Part shown: in pieces, positions 53,226 through 60,339 of the stretch | How positions within the stretch are numbered: the first letter of the stretch is position 1 | How the letters are laid out: each line of letters starts with the position of its first letter | Origin: Candidatus Chloroheliaceae bacterium | GTDB lineage: Bacteria > Chloroflexota > Chloroflexia > Chloroheliales > Chloroheliaceae | Length of the DNA: 60,339 nt | NCBI GenBank assembly: GCA_013390945.1 | Contig: JACAUC010000007.1 | Coordinates: forward strand, 1 to 60,339 | Direction: 5' to 3' | Translations under genes and position numbers: made by a program | The notes under the pieces: generated by a model | Databases searched by the model: none | Seen by the model: only the letters and a program-made list of their open reading frames with translations | What the model was told of the DNA's origin: nothing

Positions 53226-54182
53226 GTGCGTTGTTTTGTAACAGGTGGGGCTGGTTTTATTGGTAGTAACCTCGTGGATCGGCTACTGGCAGAAAATCAT
53301 CGTGTTGTGGCTTACGATAATTTCTCCACCGGACAACTTAGTTTTCTGGAACAAGCCTTAAAAAATCCCAATTTCCGACTGATTCGCAGCAATCTGCACG
53401 ATTTTGAGGTTTTGAAAGAGGTAATGCAGGGTAGCGATTTTGTCTTTCACCTAGCAGCCAATGCCGACGTGCGTGGTGGAATAAATCAGCCCCGCAAAGA
53501 CCTTGAGGTAAATACGATTGGCACCTTTAATGTTTTGGAAGCAATGCGCCAGAACAAAGTACCCCGCATCGCCTTCAGTTCGACGGGCTCAATCTATGGC
53601 GAACCGGAGGTCTTTCCTACCCCGGAAAATGCCCCTTTCCCCATACAAACCAGCCTCTACGGGGCTTCAAAATTAGCGGGCGAAGGGTTGATTGAAGCGT
53701 TTTGCGAGGGGTTTGGGATACAGAGCTATATCTTTAGGTTTGTCTCCATCTTAGGAGAACGCTATACTCACGGCCATGTCTTTGACTTTTACAAAAAGTT
53801 AAGAGCGAATCCCACTGAAATTGAAGTGTTAGGCAATGGCAAGCAGCGCAAAAGCTATATGTATATTCAAGATTGTCTCGATGCCATCCTAACCGCTATC
53901 CAACATCCCCAAGCCCAAGCCCAGGTAAATGTCTTTAATTTGGGTACAAATGAGTACTGCGAGGTCAATAATTCGCTAGATTGGATTTGCGCCAAACTAG
54001 GTCTCAATCCAGTGCGGCACTATACTGGCGGCGAACGGGGCTGGATCGGCGATAGCCCTTTTATCTTCTTGGATTGCTCTAAAATCAGGGCATTAGGTTG
54101 GCAACCCAAGTTAACTATTCGGGAGAGTGTGGAGTACACACTAGATTATTTGGTGGCAGCCCAAGCCTTGTTGGAGAAATAG
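53226..54182 (+). CDS. NAD-dependent nucleotide-sugar epimerase/dehydratase
   Basis: A 318-residue extended short-chain dehydrogenase. The GGAGFIG NAD-binding loop is at residues 7-13, AFSSTGSIYGEPE is the Ser region, and the catalytic Tyr and Lys are in SLYGASKLAGE. It most resembles GalE/WcaG/RmlB-type UDP-sugar epimerases and dehydratases; the exact sugar is unclear. GTG at 53226 is the start, with GGAGG ten bases upstream, 5 bases after the previous stop. It is followed at once by the dehydrogenase gene. Confidence 0.88.
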   Translation: MRCFVTGGAGFIGSNLVDRLLAENHRVVAYDNFSTGQLSFLEQALKNPNFRLIRSNLHDFEVLKEVMQGSDFVFHLAANADVRGGINQPRKDLEVNTIGTFNVLEAMRQNKVPRIAFSSTGSIYGEPEVFPTPENAPFPIQTSLYGASKLAGEGLIEAFCEGFGIQSYIFRFVSILGERYTHGHVFDFYKKLRANPTEIEVLGNGKQRKSYMYIQDCLDAILTAIQHPQAQAQVNVFNLGTNEYCEVNNSLDWICAKLGLNPVRHYTGGERGWIGDSPFIFLDCSKIRALGWQPKLTIRESVEYTLDYLVAAQALLEK

Positions 54183-54184
54183 TG

Positions 54185-55846
54185 ATGAATGTAGAAAAGG
54201 AACAACCTCTTATAGTGGTCTATGGCCTCTGGCATTTGGGCTGCGTCACGGCGGCTTCTTTGGCCCAAGAGGGCTTCCGGGTAATCGGCCTCGATAGCAA
54301 CCAAGCGGTAATTGAAAACTTGCAGGCTGGAAAACCGCCCATCTTTGAGCCGGGCCTAACCGAACTAATCGTCGCAAATCAAGGGTCGGATGACCGTTCA
54401 GCTGTGGGAGTGCGGCTCCGTCCGCCGATTGGTGGTTTGAGTTTTACCCACAACCACGCCGAAGCCTTAGCCTCTGCTGATCTGCTATGGGTGGCTTTTG
54501 ATACGCCAGTGGATGAAGAAGACCGGGCCGATGTCGGGTATGTGGAGCAACAACTAGAGGACGCTTTTCCCCACCTAAAAGCCGGAACCGTTATTCTCAT
54601 TTCCAGCCAACTGCCCGTTGGCTCCACCGATGCCCTACGTCAACGCTGGCATAAACGCGATCCTGAAAAGCACCTAGTTTATGCCTATTCGCCCGAAAAT
54701 TTACGTTTGGGCAATGCTCTAAAGAGCTTTCGGGCCGAAGACCGCATTGTAATTGGACTCGATGGTGACGAAGGCAAGGCGTTGCTAGGTGATATTTTAA
54801 GCCGCTTCTGCCCTCGTCTCGAATGGATGTCGGTTAAATCGGCAGAGATGACCAAACACGCCCTTAATTCTTTCCTTGCCGTCTCAGTCGCTATGATTAA
54901 TGAGATTGCCCGTATCTGTGAGCAGACCGGAGCAGATGCTAAAGAGGTGGAACGCGGCCTAAAGAGTGAAATGCGAATAGGTTCCCGCGCTTACCTAGGG
55001 CCGGGCGCACCATTTGCCGGAGGTACTCTAGCCCGTGACCTCCGCTTCCTAGTGCAACTAGGAGCTAATTATGGACTGGAAACTCCCCTCCTAAGCGGAA
55101 CCTTAGCCAGCAACGAAATTCACAAAGGTTGGGTACAGACCGCCGTAACGCATATACTATCGGAGCAGCATCAACTGACGGAGCAGCATCCCACAGGAGG
55201 GACGCAGCATCAACTGACGGAGCAGCATCCCACAGGAGGGACGCAGCATCAACTGACGGAGCAGCATCCTACAGGAGGGACGCAGCATCAACTGACGGAG
55301 CAGCATCCCACAGGAGGGACGCAGTATCAACTGACGGAGCAGCATCCTACAAATGTAGGAGGGATTTCTAATCCCGATTTATCTACGAACCGCTCGGCGG
55401 GTCGTGAGGATAAGGTTAGGGTAACAATCTTGGGGTTAAGCTATAAACCAGGCACCGATACGCTGCGCCGTTCGGAGGCCGTTAGCTTAGGACTGTGGCT
55501 AGTTGAGCAAACTGCTCGTTACAGCGTAGAAGTAACTTTTCATGATCCGGTGGTAGCGGAATTGCCGGAAGAGTTGGCAAATCAGTTCAGCCTAACCAAT
55601 GATCTGACGGCGGCATTAACCGGAGCCGATTTGGTGGTAGTAGCGACGGGTTGGCCGATCTATCGCGAACAAATCAGCCCGGAGGTGTTGGCGGCAACCA
55701 TGCGCCACCAAGCGGTAATAGATCAGAACCGTTTCTTGGTAGCACAATTAGGCAATAGTGCCAATATCACTTATCTAGCCGTAGGCAAACCAGAAAACCG
55801 CCAGCCGACCGACCACCAGTGGCAACCAGTTGACCTGACCAGCTAA
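54185..55846 (+). CDS. UDP-glucose/GDP-mannose dehydrogenase-family protein lacking the catalytic Cys
   Basis: A 554-residue protein of the UDP-sugar dehydrogenase family: N-terminal NAD domain (GLWHLG at residues 14-19), central dimer domain and C-terminal UDP-binding domain (LGLSYKPGTDTLRRSEAV). The Lys/Asn pair is kept (K224, N228 in TKHALN), as is the Asp of the catalytic loop (D285). Where the family has GGSCFPKD it reads AGGTLARD, so the nucleophilic Cys is Thr281. A second oxidation to the acid is then unlikely by the usual route. Five units of a 39-bp repeat (55172-55352) form a linker before the UDP-binding domain. ATG at 54185 overlaps the GTG of the codon before. Confidence 0.8.
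   Translation: MNVEKEQPLIVVYGLWHLGCVTAASLAQEGFRVIGLDSNQAVIENLQAGKPPIFEPGLTELIVANQGSDDRSAVGVRLRPPIGGLSFTHNHAEALASADLLWVAFDTPVDEEDRADVGYVEQQLEDAFPHLKAGTVILISSQLPVGSTDALRQRWHKRDPEKHLVYAYSPENLRLGNALKSFRAEDRIVIGLDGDEGKALLGDILSRFCPRLEWMSVKSAEMTKHALNSFLAVSVAMINEIARICEQTGADAKEVERGLKSEMRIGSRAYLGPGAPFAGGTLARDLRFLVQLGANYGLETPLLSGTLASNEIHKGWVQTAVTHILSEQHQLTEQHPTGGTQHQLTEQHPTGGTQHQLTEQHPTGGTQHQLTEQHPTGGTQYQLTEQHPTNVGGISNPDLSTNRSAGREDKVRVTILGLSYKPGTDTLRRSEAVSLGLWLVEQTARYSVEVTFHDPVVAELPEELANQFSLTNDLTAALTGADLVVVATGWPIYREQISPEVLAATMRHQAVIDQNRFLVAQLGNSANITYLAVGKPENRQPTDHQWQPVDLTS
55172..55352. repeat. 39-bp tandem repeat inside the dehydrogenase gene
   Basis: Four full units and one partial, each coding QLTEQHPTGGTQH in frame. 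The last runs into another dispersed sequence, GTAGGAGGGATTTCTAATCC. The same unit recurs at 60207-60339. Confidence 0.9.
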
Positions 55847-55868
55847 AGGATTAAATAATAAAAAATAA

Positions 55869-56744
55869 ATGAAACTAAAAGATAAAGTAGCTATAATAAC
55901 CGGAGCCAACCGGGGGTTGGGTGAGGCTATCGCCCAAGCTTATGCTAAAGAAGGGGCGCATCTGCTGCTGGCTGCCCGTGAAACCGCACTTTTACAAACT
56001 TCGGCTGGCCGGGTGGCGGAGAAGCTCGGCCCCCGCTCGGCTGAGCAAAAGATCGAAATTCTAGCCACCGATATTTCAAAATTGGAGGATGTGACGGCCC
56101 TAGCTAACCGCGCCCTAGAACTCTTTGGTCGGATTGATATTTTGGTAAATAATGCCGGGGTCTATGGCCCCATTGGTTTTTTTGAAGAGGTAGATTGGCA
56201 GGAGTGGTGCGACGCAATCAATATTAACCTCTTTGGCACAGTCGCTATGACGCGAGCGGTTGTACCGATTATGAAAAAACAGGGTTCTGGTAAAATAATC
56301 AATCTCTCCGGGGGAGGTGCTACTGCACCTTTGCCTCGCTTTAGTTCTTATGCCGCCTCAAAAGCGGCGGTCGTCCGCCTAACCGAAACACTGGCCCATG
56401 AGTTAGCTCCGTTCAATATCGAAATAAATGCCATTGCGCCCGGTGCCTTAAATACCCGCCTACTAGAGCAGGTGATAGAGGCTGGACCAGAACAGGCAGG
56501 CGAAGACTTTTATCGCCGTTCGCTCAAGCAGCGCGAGGAAGGTGGCGCACCACTAGAGGTAGGTTCCAACTTGGCGGTTTTCCTAGCCTCCGCCGAAAGC
56601 GACGGTATTAGTGGGCGGCTAATTTCGGCGGTCTGGGATGATTGGAAAAACTTCCCTCAAGAGGTCGAACGCCTTAAAAAGAGCGATCTCTTTACCCTCC
56701 GCCGAATTGTACCCGAAGATAGAGGATGGGAGTCGAAAAGTTGA
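55869..56744 (+). CDS. Short-chain dehydrogenase/reductase
   Basis: A 291-residue classical SDR. TGANRGLGEA is the NAD(P) loop, NNAG is present, and the catalytic Ser and YxxxK lie in INLSGGGA and SYAASKAA. It ends with a family-typical C-terminal lid. The genes before and after it act on nucleotide sugars or sugar derivatives, so a sugar-linked redox step is likely. Its stop overlaps the following start by 19 bases (56726-56744), giving translational coupling to the Gfo/Idh gene. Confidence 0.9.
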   Translation: MKLKDKVAIITGANRGLGEAIAQAYAKEGAHLLLAARETALLQTSAGRVAEKLGPRSAEQKIEILATDISKLEDVTALANRALELFGRIDILVNNAGVYGPIGFFEEVDWQEWCDAININLFGTVAMTRAVVPIMKKQGSGKIINLSGGGATAPLPRFSSYAASKAAVVRLTETLAHELAPFNIEINAIAPGALNTRLLEQVIEAGPEQAGEDFYRRSLKQREEGGAPLEVGSNLAVFLASAESDGISGRLISAVWDDWKNFPQEVERLKKSDLFTLRRIVPEDRGWESKS

Positions 56745-57787
56745 AGATAGGTATTGTAGGTTGTGGCCTGATTGGGCAGAAACGAGCTAAGGCACTTAGG
56801 CTAAATCACCAGTTAGTAGCCGTCGCCGATGTGGTGGAGCAACGCGCCCAACAACTAGCCTCCGGCTATCCTGGTTGCGTCTATTTCTCCGATTGGCGGC
56901 AAGTAGTGGATCATCCCGAAGTGGAACTAGTTATTGTAGCCACTACCAATAATATGCTCACCCCGGTAGCCTTAGCTGTCGTCAAAGCCAATAAACATCT
57001 CTTACTGGAAAAGCCGGGCGCACGTAACGCTACCGAACTAGCCGAGCTGGTAGAGGCCGCCGAAGAGAGCCAGTCGAAAGTTAAAGTGGGCTTTAACCAC
57101 CGCTTTCATCCGGCTTTCCTGAAAGCTAGAGAAATTTGGGAGACAGGCGAACCGGGGGAACTGATGTTTATTCGAGGCCGCTATGGGCATGGCGGCAGGC
57201 TTGGCTACGAAAAAGAGTGGCGAGCCGACCCAGAAATCGCCGGGGGTGGCGAATTGCTAGATCAAGGGGTTCACCTGATTGATCTTTCGCGCTGGTATGC
57301 TGGAGAATTTGACTCGGTAGAAGGCCATGTCGCCACCTATTTCTGGCAAATGCCAGTTGAGGATAGTGGCTTTATGTTGCTCAAATCAACGGACGGAGCC
57401 GCATCCAACAAAGGTCAGCCAAGGGTAGCTTGGCTCCATGTTAGTTGTACCGAATGGAAGAATCTCTTTAGCTTTGAAATTTTTGGACGCTATGGCAAGT
57501 TGCAAATTGATGGCTTAGGTGGTAGCTACGGTGTAGAACGACTAACCTACTACCGAATGTTACCCGAAATGGGGCCACCTGAAACTACTACTTGGGAGTA
57601 CCCCGGCGAAGATAAAAGCTGGATCTTAGAATTTAACTACTTTGTAGAATGTATTGAGCAAAACCGTAACCCTGAAGGGAATTTACACGACGCACTAGCC
57701 TCCCTTAAAGTTGTCGAGAAATTATACAAATTGTCGTCGGTGGACGGAGCCACACTCCCACAATCAACCAGTCAGCCGAAGGATTAG
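56726..57787 (+). CDS. Gfo/Idh/MocA-family oxidoreductase
   Basis: A 353-residue NAD(P)-dependent sugar oxidoreductase. The N-terminal Rossmann fold is IGIVGCGLIGQKRAKAL, followed by LLEKPGARNATEL, the EKP motif of the family. The central GELLDQGVHLIDLSRWY motif contains the catalytic His region. A dispersed repeat inserts TDGAASNKGQP at about residues 228-238 and another adds TDGATLPQ near the C-terminus. The ATG lies inside the SDR gene. It likely oxidises or reduces a sugar at C3 with the adjacent SDR and dehydrogenase. Confidence 0.88.
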   Translation: MGVEKLKIGIVGCGLIGQKRAKALRLNHQLVAVADVVEQRAQQLASGYPGCVYFSDWRQVVDHPEVELVIVATTNNMLTPVALAVVKANKHLLLEKPGARNATELAELVEAAEESQSKVKVGFNHRFHPAFLKAREIWETGEPGELMFIRGRYGHGGRLGYEKEWRADPEIAGGGELLDQGVHLIDLSRWYAGEFDSVEGHVATYFWQMPVEDSGFMLLKSTDGAASNKGQPRVAWLHVSCTEWKNLFSFEIFGRYGKLQIDGLGGSYGVERLTYYRMLPEMGPPETTTWEYPGEDKSWILEFNYFVECIEQNRNPEGNLHDALASLKVVEKLYKLSSVDGATLPQSTSQPKD

Positions 57788-57791
57788 AAAC

Positions 57792-58772
57792 ATGATTATT
57801 ACACGTAGCCCTTTACGGATTTCGTTAGGTGGTGGTGGTACCGATTTACCATCCTACTACCAGAGACATAGCGGCTTTTTGATCGCTGCCGCCATTAATA
57901 AGTATGTCTATATCACCATCCATGAAACTTTTATCAACGAGCTTATTATTAAGTACTCAAAGCTAGAGCGGGTCACTGAAGCCAATTTACTTCAGCATCC
58001 GATTTTCCGCGAAGCCATAAAGCTACTTGAGATCGAACAAACTAACTTAGAAATTACCAGTATGGCCGATATTCCGGCAGGCACGGGTTTGGGTAGTTCG
58101 GGCAGCTTTACCACCGCTCTACTGAAGGCTTTGCACACCTATCGCAAAAACCTGATCCATCCGCGCGAACTGGCCGAACAAGCCTGTCATATCGAAATTG
58201 AGCTACTCAAAGAATCGGTGGGCAAACAAGATCAGTATATCGCGGCTTATGGAGGCTTGACCTGCTTCCAGTTTTTGCCCAATAATCAGGTTGAAGCGTG
58301 GCCCCTTAAAATAGGTACCGAGGTACGCTATAACCTAGAAGATAATTTGCTGCTCTTCTTTACGGGCTATTCGCGCTCAGCCTCTAGCATCTTGAAAGAT
58401 CAGGATGAAAAGAGCAAGGTCTACGATCAGACCATGATAGATAACTTGCACTTTATCAAGGAGTTGGGTTGGAAGAGCAAAGAGGCACTAGAGACGGGCA
58501 ACCTCCACCAATTCGCCGAACTGATGAACGTTCACTGGGAGTGGAAACGTCAACGCTCCTCTGGTATGAGCAATAGTCACATTGATGAGTGGTATAACTT
58601 GGCAATGCAAAACGGGGCGTTGGGTGGCAAATTAATCGGAGCCGGAGGCGGCGGTTTCCTCCTCTTCTACTGTGAAGAGAAGACCCGTTTGCGCCACGCG
58701 ATGACCCAAGCCGGATTGAAAGAAGTCCGCTTCCAATTCGACTTTGAAGGCACTAAAACTATTATTTCATAG
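57792..58772 (+). CDS. hddA: GHMP kinase, HddA-like (heptose-7-phosphate 1-kinase)
   Basis: A 326-residue GHMP-family kinase. MIITRSPLRISLGGGGTDLP, the ATP loop IPAGTGLGSSGSFTTALL and the late GAGGGGFLLFY motif match HddA, which makes D-glycero-D-manno-heptose 1,7-bisphosphate in GDP-heptose synthesis. ATG at 57792 is chosen because the family motif begins there, 4 bases after the Gfo/Idh stop. Neighbouring nucleotidyltransferase and SIS genes fit the same pathway. A gmhB phosphatase gene is not visible in the window. Confidence 0.85.
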   Translation: MIITRSPLRISLGGGGTDLPSYYQRHSGFLIAAAINKYVYITIHETFINELIIKYSKLERVTEANLLQHPIFREAIKLLEIEQTNLEITSMADIPAGTGLGSSGSFTTALLKALHTYRKNLIHPRELAEQACHIEIELLKESVGKQDQYIAAYGGLTCFQFLPNNQVEAWPLKIGTEVRYNLEDNLLLFFTGYSRSASSILKDQDEKSKVYDQTMIDNLHFIKELGWKSKEALETGNLHQFAELMNVHWEWKRQRSSGMSNSHIDEWYNLAMQNGALGGKLIGAGGGGFLLFYCEEKTRLRHAMTQAGLKEVRFQFDFEGTKTIIS

Positions 58773-58774
58773 TC

Positions 58775-58820
58775 TTTAGTTGTTAGCTATTAGTAAAAGA
58801 ACTAACAACTAATAACTGAT
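58775..58820. repeat. TAGTTATTAG-type stem between hddA and hddC-like genes
   Basis: TTTAGTTGTTAGCTATTAGT pairs with ACTAACAACTAATAACT across a short loop, one of four such stems in the window. Confidence 0.6.
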
Positions 58821-58845
58821 AGATCCTAATACCCGATGGAGAGTT

Positions 58846-59559
58846 ATGATTGAGACCGCCGCAATTTTAGCTGGTGGGCTGGCAACCCGCCTAAAACCTA
58901 TTACCGAGAAAATCCCAAAGTCGCTGGTGGAGGTAGCCGGACGGCCCTTTATTGAGTGGCAACTAAAATTGCTGCAAGCCAAAGGACTCCGGCGAGTAGT
59001 CTTATGCCTCGGCCATTTGGGTAGCCAAATCGAAGAAGTGGTAGGTGATGGTACACAATGGGGGCTAGAGGTAGAGTATAGCCACGATGGGCCACACCAA
59101 TTGGGTACTGCTGGGGCTCTGCTCCAAGCTCGCTCTCGCTTAGGGGAGCAATTTTGGGTACTTTATGGCGATAGCTATCTCAATTTTGATTATCGGGCGG
59201 TATCGGACTATTTTGAACTGGCCGCACCCGACCAACTCGGCCTGATGACCGTCTTTGCCAATCACAACTTGTGGGACACTAGTAACGTTGTATTCGAGGA
59301 TGGGCGGTTGCTCAAATACGATAAGTGGCAACGAGTCCCTGAAATGCACTATATTGACTATGGAGCCGCGCTGTTGCGGACAGAAGCACTCGAACTGCTC
59401 GTTACCTTAATCCAAGAACGACCTTCTGATTTGGCAAATCTCTACTCTCACTTGGTAGAAGAGCAACTTATGTTGGGCTATGAAGTAACGGAGCGTTTCT
59501 ATGAGATTGGTTCACCTGCTGGATTAAGGGAGACGGATCTTTATTTTAGAGATTTTTAA
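58846..59559 (+). CDS. hddC: HddC-like nucleotidyltransferase
   Basis: A 237-residue sugar-phosphate nucleotidyltransferase. The start AAILAGGLATRLKPITEKIP is the nucleotide loop. Acidic residues in LYGDSYLNFDY bind the metal. It resembles HddC (D-glycero-D-manno-heptose 1-phosphate guanosyltransferase) by length and neighbours; a related mannose-1-phosphate enzyme remains possible. A dispersed repeat provides the codons for ELLVTLI at about 182-188. A spacing of 73 bases from hddA includes a stem-loop. Confidence 0.8.
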   Translation: MIETAAILAGGLATRLKPITEKIPKSLVEVAGRPFIEWQLKLLQAKGLRRVVLCLGHLGSQIEEVVGDGTQWGLEVEYSHDGPHQLGTAGALLQARSRLGEQFWVLYGDSYLNFDYRAVSDYFELAAPDQLGLMTVFANHNLWDTSNVVFEDGRLLKYDKWQRVPEMHYIDYGAALLRTEALELLVTLIQERPSDLANLYSHLVEEQLMLGYEVTERFYEIGSPAGLRETDLYFRDF

Positions 59560-59604
59560 TAACGTAAACTGGTTTAACAACTTCCAAGAGGTACAATACA
59601 AAAA

Positions 59605-60213
59605 ATGACATTTAGTAAGCAATTTTTGACCGAGGCCAGCCAAATTATTGAGCAATTAGATACCGACGCGATTGAGCAAGTAGCAACAATCTTGGCTGGT
59701 ATCAAAGCTCAAGGCAGTCGTCTCTTTATCTTGGGGGTAGGCGGTAGTGCCGCCAATGCCTCACATGCGGTAAACGATTTCCGCAAAATAGTGGGAATCG
59801 AAACCTATGCTCCTACCGATAACGTTTCGGAATTAACGGCCCGTACCAATGATGAAGGCTGGCCGACTGTATTTGAGGGTTGGCTTCAGGTTAGCCATCT
59901 GCGAGCGGAAGACGCGGTTCTGGTCTTCTCGGTAGGGGGCGGTAATGTGGAGAAAAACATTAGCCCTAACTTGGTACTAGCTTTGCAATATGCCAAAAAA
60001 GTAGGAGCTAAGGTTCTAGGAATAGTAGGCCGGGATGGAGGTTATACCGCTCAGGTAGCAGATGCTTGCGTAATTGTGCCAACGGTAAATGCAGACAATA
60101 TTACGCCCCACTCCGAAGCATTTCAAGCGGTAATTTGGCACTTGCTGGTCTCGCATCCTTTATTGAAAGGTTCACAAACTAAGTGGGAGTCAGCAGTACC
60201 TACCATCAACTGA
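59605..60213 (+). CDS. gmhA: SIS-domain phosphoheptose isomerase (GmhA-like)
   Basis: A 202-residue SIS-domain protein. RLFILGVGGSAANASHAVNDF and AVLVFSVGGGNVEKN are the sugar-phosphate-binding strands of GmhA, which converts sedoheptulose 7-phosphate to heptose 7-phosphate, the first step before HddA. The catalytic His region TPHSEAFQAVIWHL is present. The TGA stop falls within the first unit of a 39-bp repeat array, so the last residues (TIN) are set by the repeat. Confidence 0.85.
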   Translation: MTFSKQFLTEASQIIEQLDTDAIEQVATILAGIKAQGSRLFILGVGGSAANASHAVNDFRKIVGIETYAPTDNVSELTARTNDEGWPTVFEGWLQVSHLRAEDAVLVFSVGGGNVEKNISPNLVLALQYAKKVGAKVLGIVGRDGGYTAQVADACVIVPTVNADNITPHSEAFQAVIWHLLVSHPLLKGSQTKWESAVPTIN

Positions 60214-60339
60214 CGCAGTATCAACCGACGGAGCGGCATCCCACGGGAGGGACGGAGTATCAACTGGCGGAGCAGCATCCCACAGGAGGGACGGAGTATC
60301 AACTGGCGGAGCAGCATCCCACAGGAGGGACGGAGTATC
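60207..60339. repeat. 39-bp tandem repeat at window end
   Basis: At least three units of the CAACTGGCGGAGCAGCATCC type run to the window edge. Their relatives are inside the dehydrogenase gene at 55172-55352. The first unit supplies the gmhA-like stop codon. The array continues beyond the window. Confidence 0.85.

Noticed and set aside
55172..55352. Possible CRISPR-like repeat
   Set aside because: The repeat is in frame in a coding gene and has no unique spacers.

Overview
The window looks like a chromosomal segment of a filamentous or planktonic member of the Chloroflexota. This is inference. The grounds are the family mix (STAND/TPR and effector-associated-domain genes, Tat-type surface proteins, multidomain methyltransferase/glycosyltransferases, many orphan response regulators), moderate GC, and abundant short dispersed intergenic repeats. 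The GvpA proteins look cyanobacterial-type, so the gas-vesicle genes may have moved between phyla. I found no rRNA, tRNA or CRISPR array.

Layout. 1-2.3 kb: end of a TPR protein and a secreted repeat protein. 2.4-12.5 kb: a surface/glycan region with a methyltransferase-double glycosyltransferase, three paralogous Tat-type proteins and a second methyltransferase. 13.0-15.1 kb: a ferric-reductase-like membrane protein with ApbE. 15.2-18.0 kb: a four-gene minus-strand cluster with effector-associated (death-fold-like) domains and a trypsin-like protease, which looks like a biological-conflict system. 18.2-24.8 kb: Tex, a divergent TetR/methyltransferase pair with two candidate operators, two Pro/Ala-rich anchored proteins and an unknown gene.

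25.3-38.6 kb is a gas-vesicle locus. The minus strand reads gvpA, gvpA, a gvpC-like gene fused to a winged-helix domain, gvpN, a small coiled-coil gene, gvpK, gvpJ-like, then tldD and tldE. The plus strand, across a 1.1 kb regulatory gap, reads a LuxR-type response regulator, an Hsp20-like protein and a CDC48-type AAA ATPase. gvpF/L and gvpG are not seen here. 39.0-42.9 kb holds three response-regulator proteins (REC-EAL, REC plus a degenerate kinase, REC-REC-wHTH). 43.6-46.5 kb is a STAND NTPase with TPRs. 47.1 kb is a cytosolic copper-storage-like protein. 47.8-60.3 kb is a glycan locus: a YfhO-like membrane protein, a methyltransferase-glycosyltransferase fusion, sugar-nucleotide enzymes, and hddA/hddC/gmhA-like genes for activated heptose.

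A theme across the window is colonisation by short repeats. There are two MITE-like families with terminal inverted repeats. A small sequence around AACTGCTCGTTAC occurs in intergenic DNA and inside genes in several reading frames. 12-bp and 39-bp units have expanded in frame inside proteins, often at domain linkers. The most interesting candidates for undescribed biology are the GvpC-winged-helix fusion with its TldD/TldE-containing gas-vesicle locus, the adaptor-like effector-associated-domain gene beside a protease, and the protein-invading repeats.
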